A DNA stretch of 64,000 nt, from assembly GCA_016745215.1 (NCBI GenBank), contig CP050890.1:4340001-4404000 (forward strand). Direction: 5' to 3'. Of the stretch, positions 1 through 9,747 are shown piece by piece. Numbering within the stretch: the first letter of the stretch is position 1; each line of letters opens with the position of its first letter. The DNA comes from Thiohalocapsa sp. PB-PSB1 (GTDB lineage Bacteria > Pseudomonadota > Gammaproteobacteria > Chromatiales > Chromatiaceae). A program made the position numbers and the translations under genes. The notes beneath the pieces were generated by a model. That model ran no database searches and was not told the DNA's origin. It worked only from the letters and a program-made list of their open reading frames with translations.

Positions 1-237
1 CGCGAAACCTATCGCCGTATGGAGGAACGGTTGACCAAACAAGGCCCGGCACAGCCGTTCACATTGCCTGCCGAGGCAGTAATGAAACAGCTGGTGCACG
101 CGCTGGAGAGTCAGCGACCCCGACCACGCTACTATGTGACTTTCCCAACCTATTTGCTTGGCGCCCTGCGTCGTCTACTGTCGACGCGCGCCATGGATGC
201 CTGCATGCGCGCAATTTCCCGTGGCGGGCGTGGATAA
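1..237 (+). CDS. C-terminal end of a short-chain dehydrogenase/reductase (partial)
   Basis: The reading frame is open from base 1 and ends at TAA 235-237, so only the last 78 codons are present. The tail, with PRYYVTFPTYLLGALRRLL followed by an arginine-rich end, is the pattern found after the Rossmann fold in many proteobacterial SDR-family oxidoreductases, where this helix closes the substrate pocket. The NAD(P)-binding glycine motif and the YxxxK catalytic motif would lie upstream of the window, so neither cofactor nor substrate can be judged. The family call rests on this short tail only. Confidence 0.6.
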   Translation, partial: RETYRRMEERLTKQGPAQPFTLPAEAVMKQLVHALESQRPRPRYYVTFPTYLLGALRRLLSTRAMDACMRAISRGGRG

Positions 238-309
238 TGGCCTCGCATTCCTTGACAAGGCAGTTAAGGCGCTGCGATGCGCACTCTGCCTCTTCGTGGT
301 GAGTACGCC

Positions 310-788
310 TTAGGCGATTGTCGGAGGGAAACATACCAACGAGGGCGGCGATGCGGATGTCCCGATACCATTTCTGCTGTTTTGCCGGGTGAAAGTCCCG
401 GTCGGGTAAGGGCTAGCCACCCATTCGTATCGCGTGTTGGTCCTGCTGCGGAGCTTTGTGCCCTGCGAACAAATTTTGCAGGGCAAGCGTATACAGAGAA
501 TCCTGTAGGCCGCAGGAGAGATCGCGCCCCCTGAAGTGCTGGCCCAGCTTCGAGAAACGTCACCCGCGGACGGCGACAGTGTTTACGAGCCGGAGTCCCT
601 ACGCCGGATCGAGATCGCTCATCGTGGGTTATCGATGACGACCAGGATTACGGCAACGACAACGACTGCAAACGGTCTCGTGACTTCCGCAGCAGAGCAC
701 TAGGGCCGGATTCTCGTTCGCCTTAGCGAAGTCGAGGCCGGACGATAAGACAAGCCAGGTGGTCTATTTCTCGACAGAAATACTCTTA
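310..788. repeat. Dispersed palindromic repeat, long 479-base variant
   Basis: The left end (TTAGGCGATTGTCGGAGG...) and the right end (on the minus strand TAAGAGTATTTCTGTCGAGA...) are the two arms of the repeat that is intact at 21648-21810 and 32794-32956. Here they are separated by about 300 extra bases. The last three bases (786-788) are the stop codon of gshA. The interior around 385-560 has a GTGAAAGTCC / GGGCTAGCCACC pattern that loosely recalls the 5' domain of a group II intron. There is no convincing gene in the 548 bases between the dehydrogenase fragment and gshA. Confidence 0.65.
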
Positions 789-2435
789 TAAGTCGCCCTC
801 GATTTCAGGCATTTCAGGCGGTAGAGCAAGTTCCACTGGCCGCGCCTCGCTTTGCGCAAAATAGCGGCGCAGGAATTCGTCGAAATCGATATCGTCAGCG
901 ACCTCGATTGCTCGTTGACGTTCGATGGAGGTTGCTACCATGCGCTGCAGCGATGCATCGCGCTCCGGGTCAAGTTCCAGTTCACGAAACCAATTGCGAT
1001 GCTTTTCGGTAAGACGGCACGCCAACCCGGCGAAGCCTTCGCCATGTTGCCGCATCTCGCTGAGCATCAATGCCGATGGGGTGGTCTCCGGGTCGTTAAC
1101 CTTCTGTACTTGAGCGTTCAATGCGCTACGATGCGCATTGTCGCCATTGCCGTCCAGCAATTCAGCGATGGGCTGCATTGCCTCGAGCAGGTTCTGGGCC
1201 CAGGTGCGTAATTCAATTTGACCATCGGGACTCTCCAGTTGCAGGCCTGGCTCACGACCGCGATGGGCTGCGAGAACCTGATTTGCGTCGATCGCGCGGC
1301 GTTCGCGGGCATTGATGCGCGGGCTTTCCGATAGCAGGTTGTAGAGCATAAAGCAGTTCAAAAAGTACATCTGCTGCTCGTCAATGCCAAGCGGATGGAA
1401 GGCATTCACGTCCAGGGAGCGTAACTCGACATAGCGAATACCCCGCCGTCGCAGTGCCAGGGTCGGACGCTCCATCCAATCCGTGAGCTGCTTCGGACGC
1501 ACGCTGCTGTAATACTCGTTCTCGATTTGCAGTACGTGATCATTGAGCTGCTCCCAGCGGTCATTGACCTTGACGCCGATGTTCTCGTACTGCGGACATG
1601 GAGTTTGGATAGCCCAGGTGAGACTGCGGATATAGGCATCTAGGCTGTCGTAACTGGCCTTCATTCCGGTGCCTTCTTCCTGTCGGTTTTGGTAACCGAT
1701 ATCGCCCATGCGCAATGAGGTGGCGTGTGGGTAATACAGGGTATTCTCGTCGAATGCCTGAAGATCAGTTGTCGCGTCCTGCACGAAACTCTTACACACC
1801 GCCGGCGACGCGCCAAATAGATAGGGAATCAGCCAACCTAAGCGCTGTAGGTTCCTAACTAACCCCAAATAGGCCCAGTCTCGAAACTCGGCAACATTGC
1901 CATCATTGCCGGACGCTTGCTGCAACAGCGGCCAGAGATCTTCTGTCACGGAGAAGTTGAAGTGCACTCCGGCGATGATCTGCATCACGCGACCGTAGCG
2001 GTTGCCGAGTCCTCGACGGTAGACGGTCTTCATCATGCCGGCATTGGAATGGCCATAGTGTGCCAACGGAATTTCTGCACCACCGCCAAGCACACAGGGC
2101 ATACTCGTGGCCCACAACCGCTCCTCGCCGATCTGGCGGTAGACGAACAAATGCAAATCGCGGAGAAGATCAAGCACGCTTGCCGGTGCCGACAGCGCAG
2201 GCGTGACCAGTTCGATCAAGGCTTCGGAGAAGTCGGTGGTGATGTAGGGATGCGTCAGGGCCGATCCGAGGGCATGCGGGTGAGGCGTTGCCGCCACCGC
2301 ACCATTCTTTGTGACTCGCAGCGTTTCCTTCTCGAGACCGAACAGGCTGTTTGCCAATAACGCACGCGCGGAGGGGTCTGTAAGCACATCAAGATGCCGC
2401 GGCGGGATCGACAGGGACAAACTGGATGCGGTCAT
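786..2435 (-). CDS. gshA: Glutamate-cysteine ligase (gamma-glutamylcysteine synthetase)
   Basis: This is a 549-residue protein of the gammaproteobacterial type 1 GshA family (E. coli 518). It makes gamma-glutamylcysteine from glutamate, cysteine and ATP, the first step of glutathione synthesis in the cytoplasm. The N-terminal FGLEKETLRV segment is the family hallmark and carries ATP/Mg-binding acidic residues. Further family segments are TTDFSEALIELVTP (about residues 66-79), the GVHFNFSV stretch and YVELRSLDVNAFHPLGI. The stop TAA (786-788) is also the last three bases of the dispersed repeat at 310-788. The tail-specific protease gene begins its 3' end only 15 bases upstream and points the same way. 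No gshB is in the window. Confidence 0.95.
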   Translation of the reverse strand: MTASSLSLSIPPRHLDVLTDPSARALLANSLFGLEKETLRVTKNGAVAATPHPHALGSALTHPYITTDFSEALIELVTPALSAPASVLDLLRDLHLFVYRQIGEERLWATSMPCVLGGGAEIPLAHYGHSNAGMMKTVYRRGLGNRYGRVMQIIAGVHFNFSVTEDLWPLLQQASGNDGNVAEFRDWAYLGLVRNLQRLGWLIPYLFGASPAVCKSFVQDATTDLQAFDENTLYYPHATSLRMGDIGYQNRQEEGTGMKASYDSLDAYIRSLTWAIQTPCPQYENIGVKVNDRWEQLNDHVLQIENEYYSSVRPKQLTDWMERPTLALRRRGIRYVELRSLDVNAFHPLGIDEQQMYFLNCFMLYNLLSESPRINARERRAIDANQVLAAHRGREPGLQLESPDGQIELRTWAQNLLEAMQPIAELLDGNGDNAHRSALNAQVQKVNDPETTPSALMLSEMRQHGEGFAGLACRLTEKHRNWFRELELDPERDASLQRMVATSIERQRAIEVADDIDFDEFLRRYFAQSEARPVELALPPEMPEIEGDL

Positions 2436-2450
2436 TGCAAGGGTTGAGGC

Positions 2451-4571
2451 TCAGTTACGCATGGCTGAACGCGGCTGATCCACCCGCTTCATCCCAGTGA
2501 TCGCATCGGCAAGAATGCGGGCGGCTTCCTCCGCCTGAATGCGATCGATCACGTCTTGCTGTGCCTCTAGAGCATCCTCGTCGACATGATCGGCATCTTC
2601 GTCGACCGGCTCGATACCGCGTGCACGCAGGAAATTGTCGCGTTGTTGCTTGAGTATCCGTTCGCGACGATCCGACTCGACGCGTCGCTCGCTTTCTCGC
2701 AGCGAAACGACGTCCTGCTCGTTCATCTCGCTGAGAAGACGTCCGCGAGCGGTGAGCATGCGAAAACCGTCGTCTTGCGCAATACGCTGTGCCGAGCGCT
2801 CGCGCAGCAAGCTGATGCCATGGGTTTCATACTGGGCATGCCGAGCCGGGTGAATCCGGTTCCAGGGTAATGCGTTTTCCAACGATCGCTCGCCGTGGTC
2901 TTCGATGTCCAGACCGAACTCGAAACGGATGTCCGGCTCGATACCGCGCAACTGGGTACTGCCGCCGCTGACGCGGTAAAATTCCGCCATTGTCAACCGC
3001 AAGCGGCCCAAATCAGCATCTTTTCCAGGAACATAGCGGTCGAGGTCGATCAGGGTCTGCACTGTACCTTTACCGAAGGTGGGTTCGCCAATGATGATGC
3101 CGCGACCATAGTCTTGGATGGCACCGGCGAAAATTTCGGATGCGGAGGCGCTGTTGCGGTCGACCAAGACCGCCAGTGGTCCGGTATAGATAACGCCCGG
3201 CTCGGGGTCCACCTCGACTTCGACCTTGCCAAGCGCGTCTTTGACCTGTACCACCGGACCCTTATCGATAAACAGACCGGTCAGCGATGTCGCCTCGGTC
3301 AGCGACCCGCCGCCGTTGCCGCGCAAATCGATGACCAGTCCATCGATCGACTGGGCTTTCAGTTCTTTGATTGCTTTGCGCACATCGCGCGTCGTGCTAG
3401 TGAAGTTGCGGTTGCCCTGGGACTCCGCACGAAAGTCCCGGTAGAAGGCTGGCAACTCGATGATTCCAATGCGAACCGGCGCGCTGGCGGAGGTATCGTT
3501 GGTGGACTCGTCAATTATGTAGGACTTGGCTGCTTGATCGGCCAGTTGGATCTCGTTGCGTACCAGGCGGACTTCTCGCGTGCGACCGCCGGAACCCTCT
3601 GCTTTGGGCATCACCAGCAGCCGGACGACAGAACCCTTGGGACCACGGATCTTATCCACTACGTCCTGTAGACGCCAGCCGACCACATCGTCCATCGTAC
3701 CGTCGAGTCCCTGGCCGACGCCGATAATTTTATCGCCACCATGTATCTGTCCAGATTGGCGCGCTGGTCCGCCAGGTATGGTTCTCTGAATGACCGTGTA
3801 TTCGTTCTCCGCACTCAGCACGGCGCCGATGCCTTCGAGTTTCAAGCGCATACTGATATCGAAGTTCTCGGATGTGCTTGGCGACATATAGCTAGTGTGG
3901 GGCTCTAGCGTACGGGTGTAGGCATTCACAAAGGTCTGGAAGACATCATCCGCGGTGAATTGGTGGATTCTCCGGGTAATTCCTTCGTAGCGCTTGCGCA
4001 ATTGCTCGCGGATCTCCTGATCGGTTTTGTCGGCCAGCTTCAGTGTCAAGTAGTCATATTTAACGCGTTTACGCCAAATTTCCTTCACTTCAGCGTCATT
4101 TTTTGACCAATCCGCGTCCTCTCGATCGAATTGATAGGTTTCCGGTAGGTCGAAGTTAAATGGTTCCTGTAGTAACGACAGGGCATATTCAATACGGCTG
4201 TCGACGCGCATACGGTATACCCGAAAGATGTCAAAGGCGGTGTCGAGCTTGCCCTTGCTGAGATCGTCGTCCAAACGGTCGGCTCCGCGGGTGAAGCGGT
4301 CGACGTCGCGCTCTAGGAAAAACGATTTATTCGGGTCAAGATCCTCGAAATAGTTTGACACGGTCTCCCGGGCAAACTGGTTGTCGAGGCGAAAATTACG
4401 ATAGTGCAAGCGCTCCAGAACCTTATTGATCACCAATGTGGTCCGCGCCTGGCGCTCGTTTGGAAAGAGCTCGGAGAGCCCAACCGTCTGCACTTCGGCA
4501 TGGCCGTTGAAGGGCAAGACGATCATGGTCAACAGCATTGCTGCGGCCAGTCTGGCGACGTTTCGCGTCAT
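2451..4571 (-). CDS. prc: Tail-specific (C-terminal processing) periplasmic protease Prc
   Basis: The frame stays open to 4712, but the ATG at 4571 gives a clean signal peptide (MTRNVARLAAAMLLTMIVLP, cleavage near GHA-EV) and a 706-residue product, close to E. coli Prc (682). Order of parts: N-terminal helical domain, PDZ domain (around IGAVLSAENEYTVIQRTIPG), S41 protease domain with the NSASASEIFAGAIQDYGRG serine motif and the GEPTFGKGT lysine motif (Ser/Lys dyad), then a long charged C-terminal helical region. The family trims or degrades periplasmic substrates with nonpolar C termini, such as penicillin-binding protein 3 and peptidoglycan hydrolases. The 267 bases upstream hold no gene. 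Confidence 0.93.
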   Translation of the reverse strand: MTRNVARLAAAMLLTMIVLPFNGHAEVQTVGLSELFPNERQARTTLVINKVLERLHYRNFRLDNQFARETVSNYFEDLDPNKSFFLERDVDRFTRGADRLDDDLSKGKLDTAFDIFRVYRMRVDSRIEYALSLLQEPFNFDLPETYQFDREDADWSKNDAEVKEIWRKRVKYDYLTLKLADKTDQEIREQLRKRYEGITRRIHQFTADDVFQTFVNAYTRTLEPHTSYMSPSTSENFDISMRLKLEGIGAVLSAENEYTVIQRTIPGGPARQSGQIHGGDKIIGVGQGLDGTMDDVVGWRLQDVVDKIRGPKGSVVRLLVMPKAEGSGGRTREVRLVRNEIQLADQAAKSYIIDESTNDTSASAPVRIGIIELPAFYRDFRAESQGNRNFTSTTRDVRKAIKELKAQSIDGLVIDLRGNGGGSLTEATSLTGLFIDKGPVVQVKDALGKVEVEVDPEPGVIYTGPLAVLVDRNSASASEIFAGAIQDYGRGIIIGEPTFGKGTVQTLIDLDRYVPGKDADLGRLRLTMAEFYRVSGGSTQLRGIEPDIRFEFGLDIEDHGERSLENALPWNRIHPARHAQYETHGISLLRERSAQRIAQDDGFRMLTARGRLLSEMNEQDVVSLRESERRVESDRRERILKQQRDNFLRARGIEPVDEDADHVDEDALEAQQDVIDRIQAEEAARILADAITGMKRVDQPRSAMRN

Positions 4572-4838
4572 AATTTTGAACTCTGTCTGTACAATGGGGC
4601 GATGGTCAATAGCCGATGCCGGTAGCCGATGCCAACGGCTGACATAAGAGCGACGGCAGTTTATCAGTCCTGGCAGGGTTATACATCTGAAACCGAGGAT
4701 GAAATCGTTCACTGATGACTGCGCCTTATCTCACCTACCATCCGCTAATAGAATTTATCCATTTTACCAAAGTAGCGCTTATACCAACCATTTTCAACGA
4801 CTTACCAACCTAACCTACGCTGCTCATCGGTCCGACGC

Positions 4839-5642
4839 TTAGCTGTCTGCCTGCTGGCTCAGCCAGATGAGTGATGCCATGCGCCCGGTACGACCATCCC
4901 TGCGATAGGAGAAGAAGCGCTCCTGATCGCTGAAGGTACAATGCTCGCCACCGCTCACCCGCTCCACATCGAGTGCAGCAAGCCGCTGCCGGGCAAGCAA
5001 ATAAAGATCCGCGAACCAGCGCCTACTGCCAGCAGCGACAAAGGCATCCCTGGCCTGCGAGGCATGGGCGCAAAACTGCTCCCGTACCTCCGGCCCCACC
5101 TCAAAGGCATCGGGACCGATGGCAGGCCCTAACCAAGCGTGCACTTGCCCAGGCGGCACACCCAGCGCGGCTACCGCCGTTTCAATGACACCGTGCAGCA
5201 GCCCACGCCAGCCTGCGTGAGCGGCGGCGACAACACGCCCGGCATCGTCACAGAGCAGCACAGGTAGACAGTCTGCGGTCATGATGGCACAGACCTGTCC
5301 GACTTGGCGGCTAACACAGGCATCCGCCGTTGGACAGCGGCCGCTGGGATGAGTGATATCGACGACACGACAACCATGCACCTGTGTCAGCCAAACCGGC
5401 TCGGTGGGCAGCGACAGGCTCTCGCACAGCAATGCACGGTTCATCGCGACATGTTCGGGCTTGTCCGCCACATGTCCGGCTAGGTTCAGGCTGGCGAATT
5501 CTCCAGCACTCACTCCTCCACGACGCGTGCTGGTCAGTGCCTGCACATTGGGCGGAGCGTCCCAACAAGGCCGAATCAGTTCTATTGCCCGAGTGGGTCG
5601 CACCGGGTTAAGTGCAGCGGTTGCCGGTGCGTTGCTTTTCAT
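4839..5642 (-). CDS. pgeF: Peptidoglycan editing factor / multicopper polyphenol oxidase family protein
   Basis: This 267-residue protein belongs to the YfiH/PgeF (laccase-domain) family. In E. coli the family removes wrongly incorporated L-serine from UDP-MurNAc peptides; homologues also act on purine nucleosides. The metal-binding pocket is complete: His in LTQVHGCRV, Cys in MTADCLPVLL and His in VAAAHAGWRG. It overlaps the end of rluD by 35 bases, the usual gammaproteobacterial order, so the two are probably co-transcribed. The N terminus before about residue 28 is not conserved and a start slightly downstream is possible. Confidence 0.9.
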   Translation of the reverse strand: MKSNAPATAALNPVRPTRAIELIRPCWDAPPNVQALTSTRRGGVSAGEFASLNLAGHVADKPEHVAMNRALLCESLSLPTEPVWLTQVHGCRVVDITHPSGRCPTADACVSRQVGQVCAIMTADCLPVLLCDDAGRVVAAAHAGWRGLLHGVIETAVAALGVPPGQVHAWLGPAIGPDAFEVGPEVREQFCAHASQARDAFVAAGSRRWFADLYLLARQRLAALDVERVSGGEHCTFSDQERFFSYRRDGRTGRMASLIWLSQQADS

Positions 5643-6573
5643 GCTCCAGTATCTCCATCAGTTGTCCGAAATCCGGCGCCATTGGCACTTCCCAAGACAT
5701 GGCCGTGCCCTGTGCCGGATGAATCAGGCCCAGTCGCACCGCGTGCAGGGCCTGGCGTGGAAATTGCCGCAATGCCCGAGCGGCACGATCGCTGAGGCCG
5801 CGCATGGATCGCGGTTGCCCTGCGTAGACCGAATCACCGATCAGCGGATGCCGAAGGTGGGCCATGTGTACGCGAATCTGATGTGTACGCCCGGTGAGCA
5901 ACTGCACGGCGAGCAGACTAAGATTGGGGTAGCGGGCAAGAATCCGATAATCCGTCATGCTGGGCCGCCCTCCAGGCACAACGGCCATTGCTGTCCTGCG
6001 CGTCGGATGCCGCCCGATGGGGGCCTCGATCCGCCCACCTGTTGTCAATTCACCAGCCACCAGCGCGATATACTCACGCTTAACGGTACGCGCACGAAGC
6101 TGTTCCGTCAGCGATTGATGCGCTAAGGGCGTCCTCGCCACCACGAGCAGTCCGCTGGTATCTTTGTCCAGCCGATGCACAATGCCACACCGAGGTAATC
6201 GATCCAGCGCCGGCTCGCGATGCAGCAGGCCATTCAGTAATGTGCCGTGCCAGTTACCTGCTGCTGGATGCACCACCAGGCCAGCTGGTTTGTCAATAAC
6301 CAGTAGGTGCTCGTCTTCGAACACCAGACCGAAATCGACCGCTTCCGGCTCGCTGCACCCCAATGGTTCCAATGTTGCACGCACATTCACCTGCTCGCCG
6401 CCACGCATGCGGGTACGTGCGCGGCTGGGTTGGCCATCGACGAGCACCATACCGGCTTCGATCCAAGTCTGAATTCGTCCGCGGGAAAACTCGGGCAGAC
6501 GTGCTGCGAGCGCTTGGTCCAATCGATGCCCGGCATCGGCGGCATCGAATACAAGATCTTTGTCAACCCGCAT
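5608..6573 (-). CDS. rluD: 23S rRNA pseudouridine synthase RluD
   Basis: RluD makes the pseudouridines of helix 69 of 23S rRNA (1911/1915/1917 in E. coli). The protein has an N-terminal S4 RNA-binding domain (HRLDQALAARLPEFSRGRIQ) and a catalytic domain with the HRLDKDTSGLLV motif, whose Asp is the nucleophile, plus GRTHQIRVHMAH. The frame runs back to a GTG at 6717, adding 48 residues without family similarity. The ATG at 6573 aligns with the usual RluD start and gives 321 residues (E. coli 326), so I prefer it. It is divergent from bamD and followed by pgeF, as in many relatives. Confidence 0.92.
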   Translation of the reverse strand: MRVDKDLVFDAADAGHRLDQALAARLPEFSRGRIQTWIEAGMVLVDGQPSRARTRMRGGEQVNVRATLEPLGCSEPEAVDFGLVFEDEHLLVIDKPAGLVVHPAAGNWHGTLLNGLLHREPALDRLPRCGIVHRLDKDTSGLLVVARTPLAHQSLTEQLRARTVKREYIALVAGELTTGGRIEAPIGRHPTRRTAMAVVPGGRPSMTDYRILARYPNLSLLAVQLLTGRTHQIRVHMAHLRHPLIGDSVYAGQPRSMRGLSDRAARALRQFPRQALHAVRLGLIHPAQGTAMSWEVPMAPDFGQLMEILEHEKQRTGNRCT

Positions 6574-6826
6574 TGCTTTACCCGCACAACCTGTACCGAC
6601 ATCATCTTGGCCGCCGCGATTGCCAGAAACGATCCGGTCCACAGCTTCCTGTTCGGCATCTCCAGGGTCGGCTTGCTGTAGCTGGGTTTGATGATGATTG
6701 GTCAAGGATTTTGGCACGTCAGCACGGGAGATCGATCACTTGCAGTTCGGTTTCCGGCACCGCTTCCGCTATACTTCCGGATACAGTTCAACTATCCATT
6801 TTGTTGGTGAGTGAGTTCGTCAAGTC

Positions 6827-7645
6827 ATGCGCGCAGCGTTCATAGTCGTCGTCTTTGCCATTGCCCTGTCCGGCTGCGGCATACTCAGCAAGGACTTTGA
6901 CGAAACCGAGGGCTGGAGCGCCAGCAGGCTCTACGATAAGGCAGCCTCGGAGATGAGTGGTGGCAACTACGAGCGAGCGATCGAACTCTACCAAAAGCTG
7001 GAAACCCGCTATCCCTTCGGCCGCTATGCTATGCAGGGGCAACTCGATGTTGCTTATGCACACTACAAGGCCGGGCAGCCCGAGCAGGCGATCGCCGCGG
7101 CAGATCGGTTCATCAAGCTCTACCCACAAAACCCGTTCGTAGACTATGCCTACTATCTCAAAGGTATCGTCAATTACAACCGCAGCGTCGGCTTTATCGA
7201 TCGTTTCGTGCCAACCGACGCATCTCAGCGTGACCCAGGAGCCGCATTGGACGCGTTTCAAGACTTTGCCGTTCTGGTGGAACGCTACCCAGACAGCAAA
7301 TATGCTGCGGATGCCCGTCAGCGTATGCTCTATCTGCGTAACAACCTCGCGAAGAACGAAATCCACGTGGCCCGATATTACATGAAACTTGGCGCCTATA
7401 TCGCCGCGACCAATCGAGCACAGTATGTCGTCGAGCGATTTCAGCGGACCTCTGCCGTACAAGACGCATTGGAGATTATGGTCGATGCCTATCAGCGCCT
7501 GGGCAAAAACCAGCTGGCGGCTGATGCCCAGCGTGTATTGGACCTCAACCGCAAGGCTGGACGCTTTATTGATGATACACCACCTCCCAGCGAGATCAGC
7601 CTGGGCCGCAAGATTTGGGATTATCTGAGTTTGGATGAAAACTAA
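6827..7645 (+). CDS. bamD: Outer-membrane assembly lipoprotein BamD
   Basis: BamD is the essential lipoprotein of the BAM complex that inserts beta-barrel proteins into the outer membrane. The 272-residue product has a short lipoprotein signal with lipobox LSGC (acylated Cys about residue 18). Five TPR-like helical hairpins follow, including SGGNYERAIELYQKLETRYPFG and AHYKAGQPEQAIAAADRFIK. The KNEIHVARYYMKLGAYIAA segment is typical of the family. The stop codon TAA (7643-7645) is the first three bases of a half copy of the dispersed repeat. Confidence 0.95.
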   Translation: MRAAFIVVVFAIALSGCGILSKDFDETEGWSASRLYDKAASEMSGGNYERAIELYQKLETRYPFGRYAMQGQLDVAYAHYKAGQPEQAIAAADRFIKLYPQNPFVDYAYYLKGIVNYNRSVGFIDRFVPTDASQRDPGAALDAFQDFAVLVERYPDSKYAADARQRMLYLRNNLAKNEIHVARYYMKLGAYIAATNRAQYVVERFQRTSAVQDALEIMVDAYQRLGKNQLAADAQRVLDLNRKAGRFIDDTPPPSEISLGRKIWDYLSLDEN

Positions 7646-7674
7646 GGCGATTGCTGGAGAGCAACATAGGAACC
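7643..7674 (+). repeat. Half copy of the dispersed palindromic repeat, fused to the bamD stop codon
   Basis: TAAGGCGATTGCTGGAGAGC and the following bases match the terminal arm of the repeat at 21648-21810. The first three bases are the bamD stop. The opposite arm is missing. Confidence 0.6.
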
Positions 7675-8285
7675 GTTAAAAAATACGTGTTTCATGATGA
7701 GCTGAAGTTTCCTGATTTCTGAAAAGCGCAAGGAGGATGCAGACGCGTGGAAGACAGCCCGAAGAGGTCCGCGTCCACGAATTCAAGACGCGCGCGCCGG
7801 GAATCCTGATCGCTGCGGACGGCGCTGGCGGCAACGGATCTCGCCTTCGGCTCTGGCAAACGGAACTGCAGCGGAATCGGCGGGATGCGCTTTGCTTTCC
7901 TGCCCTAGGGTGCTCGAAAACCTGGGGTACAGCCTGCGGGCGAACCGAAAGACGCGTGAGGGAAGTGATCACCCGGACCAAGATGCCCAGTTCGAGCACA
8001 TCAATGCTCAAGTACAAAGGGCAAGCCAGCGATTTCAGTGGATACGAAGAAGAAGAAAAATTGGTCGGCGATTTCAAGAATGCGAGCGGGGAATAGCAGT
8101 GCGATCGGCGGAATGCGCTTCGCTTTCCCGCCCTAGGGTTGCTGGTGCGGAAGGCGAGCGTCAACGCGAGTCAGATGATCTATGAAGTCGGCAACAATCG
8201 CTATGAGGTGCGATCCATAGGCGCCACTGCGAATGGCTGTCCGGACAGGCGTTCGAACAGACATTCAAACAGACCAAATAGAAGC
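7675..8285. other. Gene-free stretch with short intergenic palindromes
   Basis: About 610 bases between bamD and glnB have no reading frame that looks like a protein. It holds two copies of a GC-rich imperfect palindrome at 7879-7910 and 8107-8138 (core GCGCTTCGCTTTCCCGCCC), a type of intergenic palindrome common in gammaproteobacteria. The two copies are about 228 bases apart. The rest shows no structure I can name. Confidence 0.5.
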
Positions 8286-8660
<375 letters not shown>

Positions 8661-8798
8661 CTAGGCAGTATATAAGGCTACTATAGCATTGACCATCCTA
8701 GTCTCCGACGAGTATCCAAATTTCACGCTTAAGTTCGCCTGCACCTCTGCGCTGCCGCCCCGGCAGGCGGCAACGCCAGGATTGGAGTGACAGCAGGC

Positions 8799-9671
8799 TC
8801 AGGCGTTGAGCAGACTGGCGATTCGTTTGCCTAAATCCGCCGGCGAGCGTACCGTGGCAACCCCTGCGGCATCGAGCGCACTGTACTTACCTTCCGCGGT
8901 GCCGGCACCGCCGGTGACGATAGCACCAGCATGTCCCATGCGTTTGCCGGGCGGCGCCGTCACTCCGGCAATATACGCAACCACCGGCTTAGTGACATAA
9001 TCGCGAATATATTCCGCGGCATTCTCCTCGTCGGTGCCGCCGATCTCGCCCACCATGATGATTCCCTCGGTTTGCGGATCCTGCTGGAACAGTTCCAGAC
9101 AGTCGATAAAATCGACACCATGGATTGGATCGCCGCCCATGCCGATACAGGTACTCTGACCCAGTCCATGATTGGTGGTCTGGAATACCGCCTCGTAGGT
9201 CAGGGTACCGGAGCGAGACACGATACCGACGCGACCGGGAGAGTGAATGCTGCCGGGCATGATGCCAATCTTGCAGGCGCCGGGGGTGATCACGCCTGGG
9301 CAATTCGGGCCCACCAGAACCGTGTCAGCCCCTTGAAGAGCGGCCTTCACACGCAGCATGTCCAGCACCGGCACACCCTCGGTAATACAGACTACGACCC
9401 TGATACCGGCATCGGCAGCCTCCAGGATCGCGTCGGCGGCGAACGCGGCAGGCACATAGATCATCGTGGCGTCGGCACCGGTATCTCGCACGGCATCGTG
9501 CACGGTATCGAACACTGGCAGGTTCAGGTGCTTCTGCCCACCCTTGCCCGGCGTCACACCACCGACTACATTGGTGCCGTAGGCGATCGCCTGTTCGCTG
9601 TGGAAGGTACCCTGCTGGCCGGTAAAGCCCTGGCAGATCACCCGTGTGTCTTTGTCGATCAATACGCCCAT
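8799..9671 (-). CDS. sucD: Succinyl-CoA synthetase alpha subunit
   Basis: With SucC it converts succinyl-CoA to succinate with ADP or GDP phosphorylation in the TCA cycle. The 290-residue length is standard. The N-terminal CoA-binding fold ([18 protein letters not shown]) is followed by [20 protein letters not shown]. The active-site phosphohistidine lies in [13 protein letters not shown] near the C terminus. It follows sucC by 76 bases on the same strand. Confidence 0.96.
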   Translation of the reverse strand: MGVLIDKDTRVICQGFTGQQGTFHSEQAIAYGTNVVGGVTPGKGGQKHLNLPVFDTVHDAVRDTGADATMIYVPAAFAADAILEAADAGIRVVVCITEGVPVLDMLRVKAALQGADTVLVGPNCPGVITPGACKIGIMPGSIHSPGRVGIVSRSGTLTYEAVFQTTNHGLGQSTCIGMGGDPIHGVDFIDCLELFQQDPQTEGIIMVGEIGGTDEENAAEYIRDYVTKPVVAYIAGVTAPPGKRMGHAGAIVTGGAGTAEGKYSALDAAGVATVRSPADLGKRIASLLNA

Positions 9672-9747
9672 GTGTTTACTCTCTGTTGTACGGTTGCGCT
9701 ATCGCGATTCGGATAGGAAGTGAATAGGCTCAAGAGACTGTGCAGGC

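Noticed and set aside
2895..3671. A 258-codon plus-strand frame
   Set aside because: It is antisense to prc with no ribosome site or family similarity. Other long antisense frames at 5353-6126, 20506-21375, 38864-39733 and 45855-46547 are rejected for the same reason.
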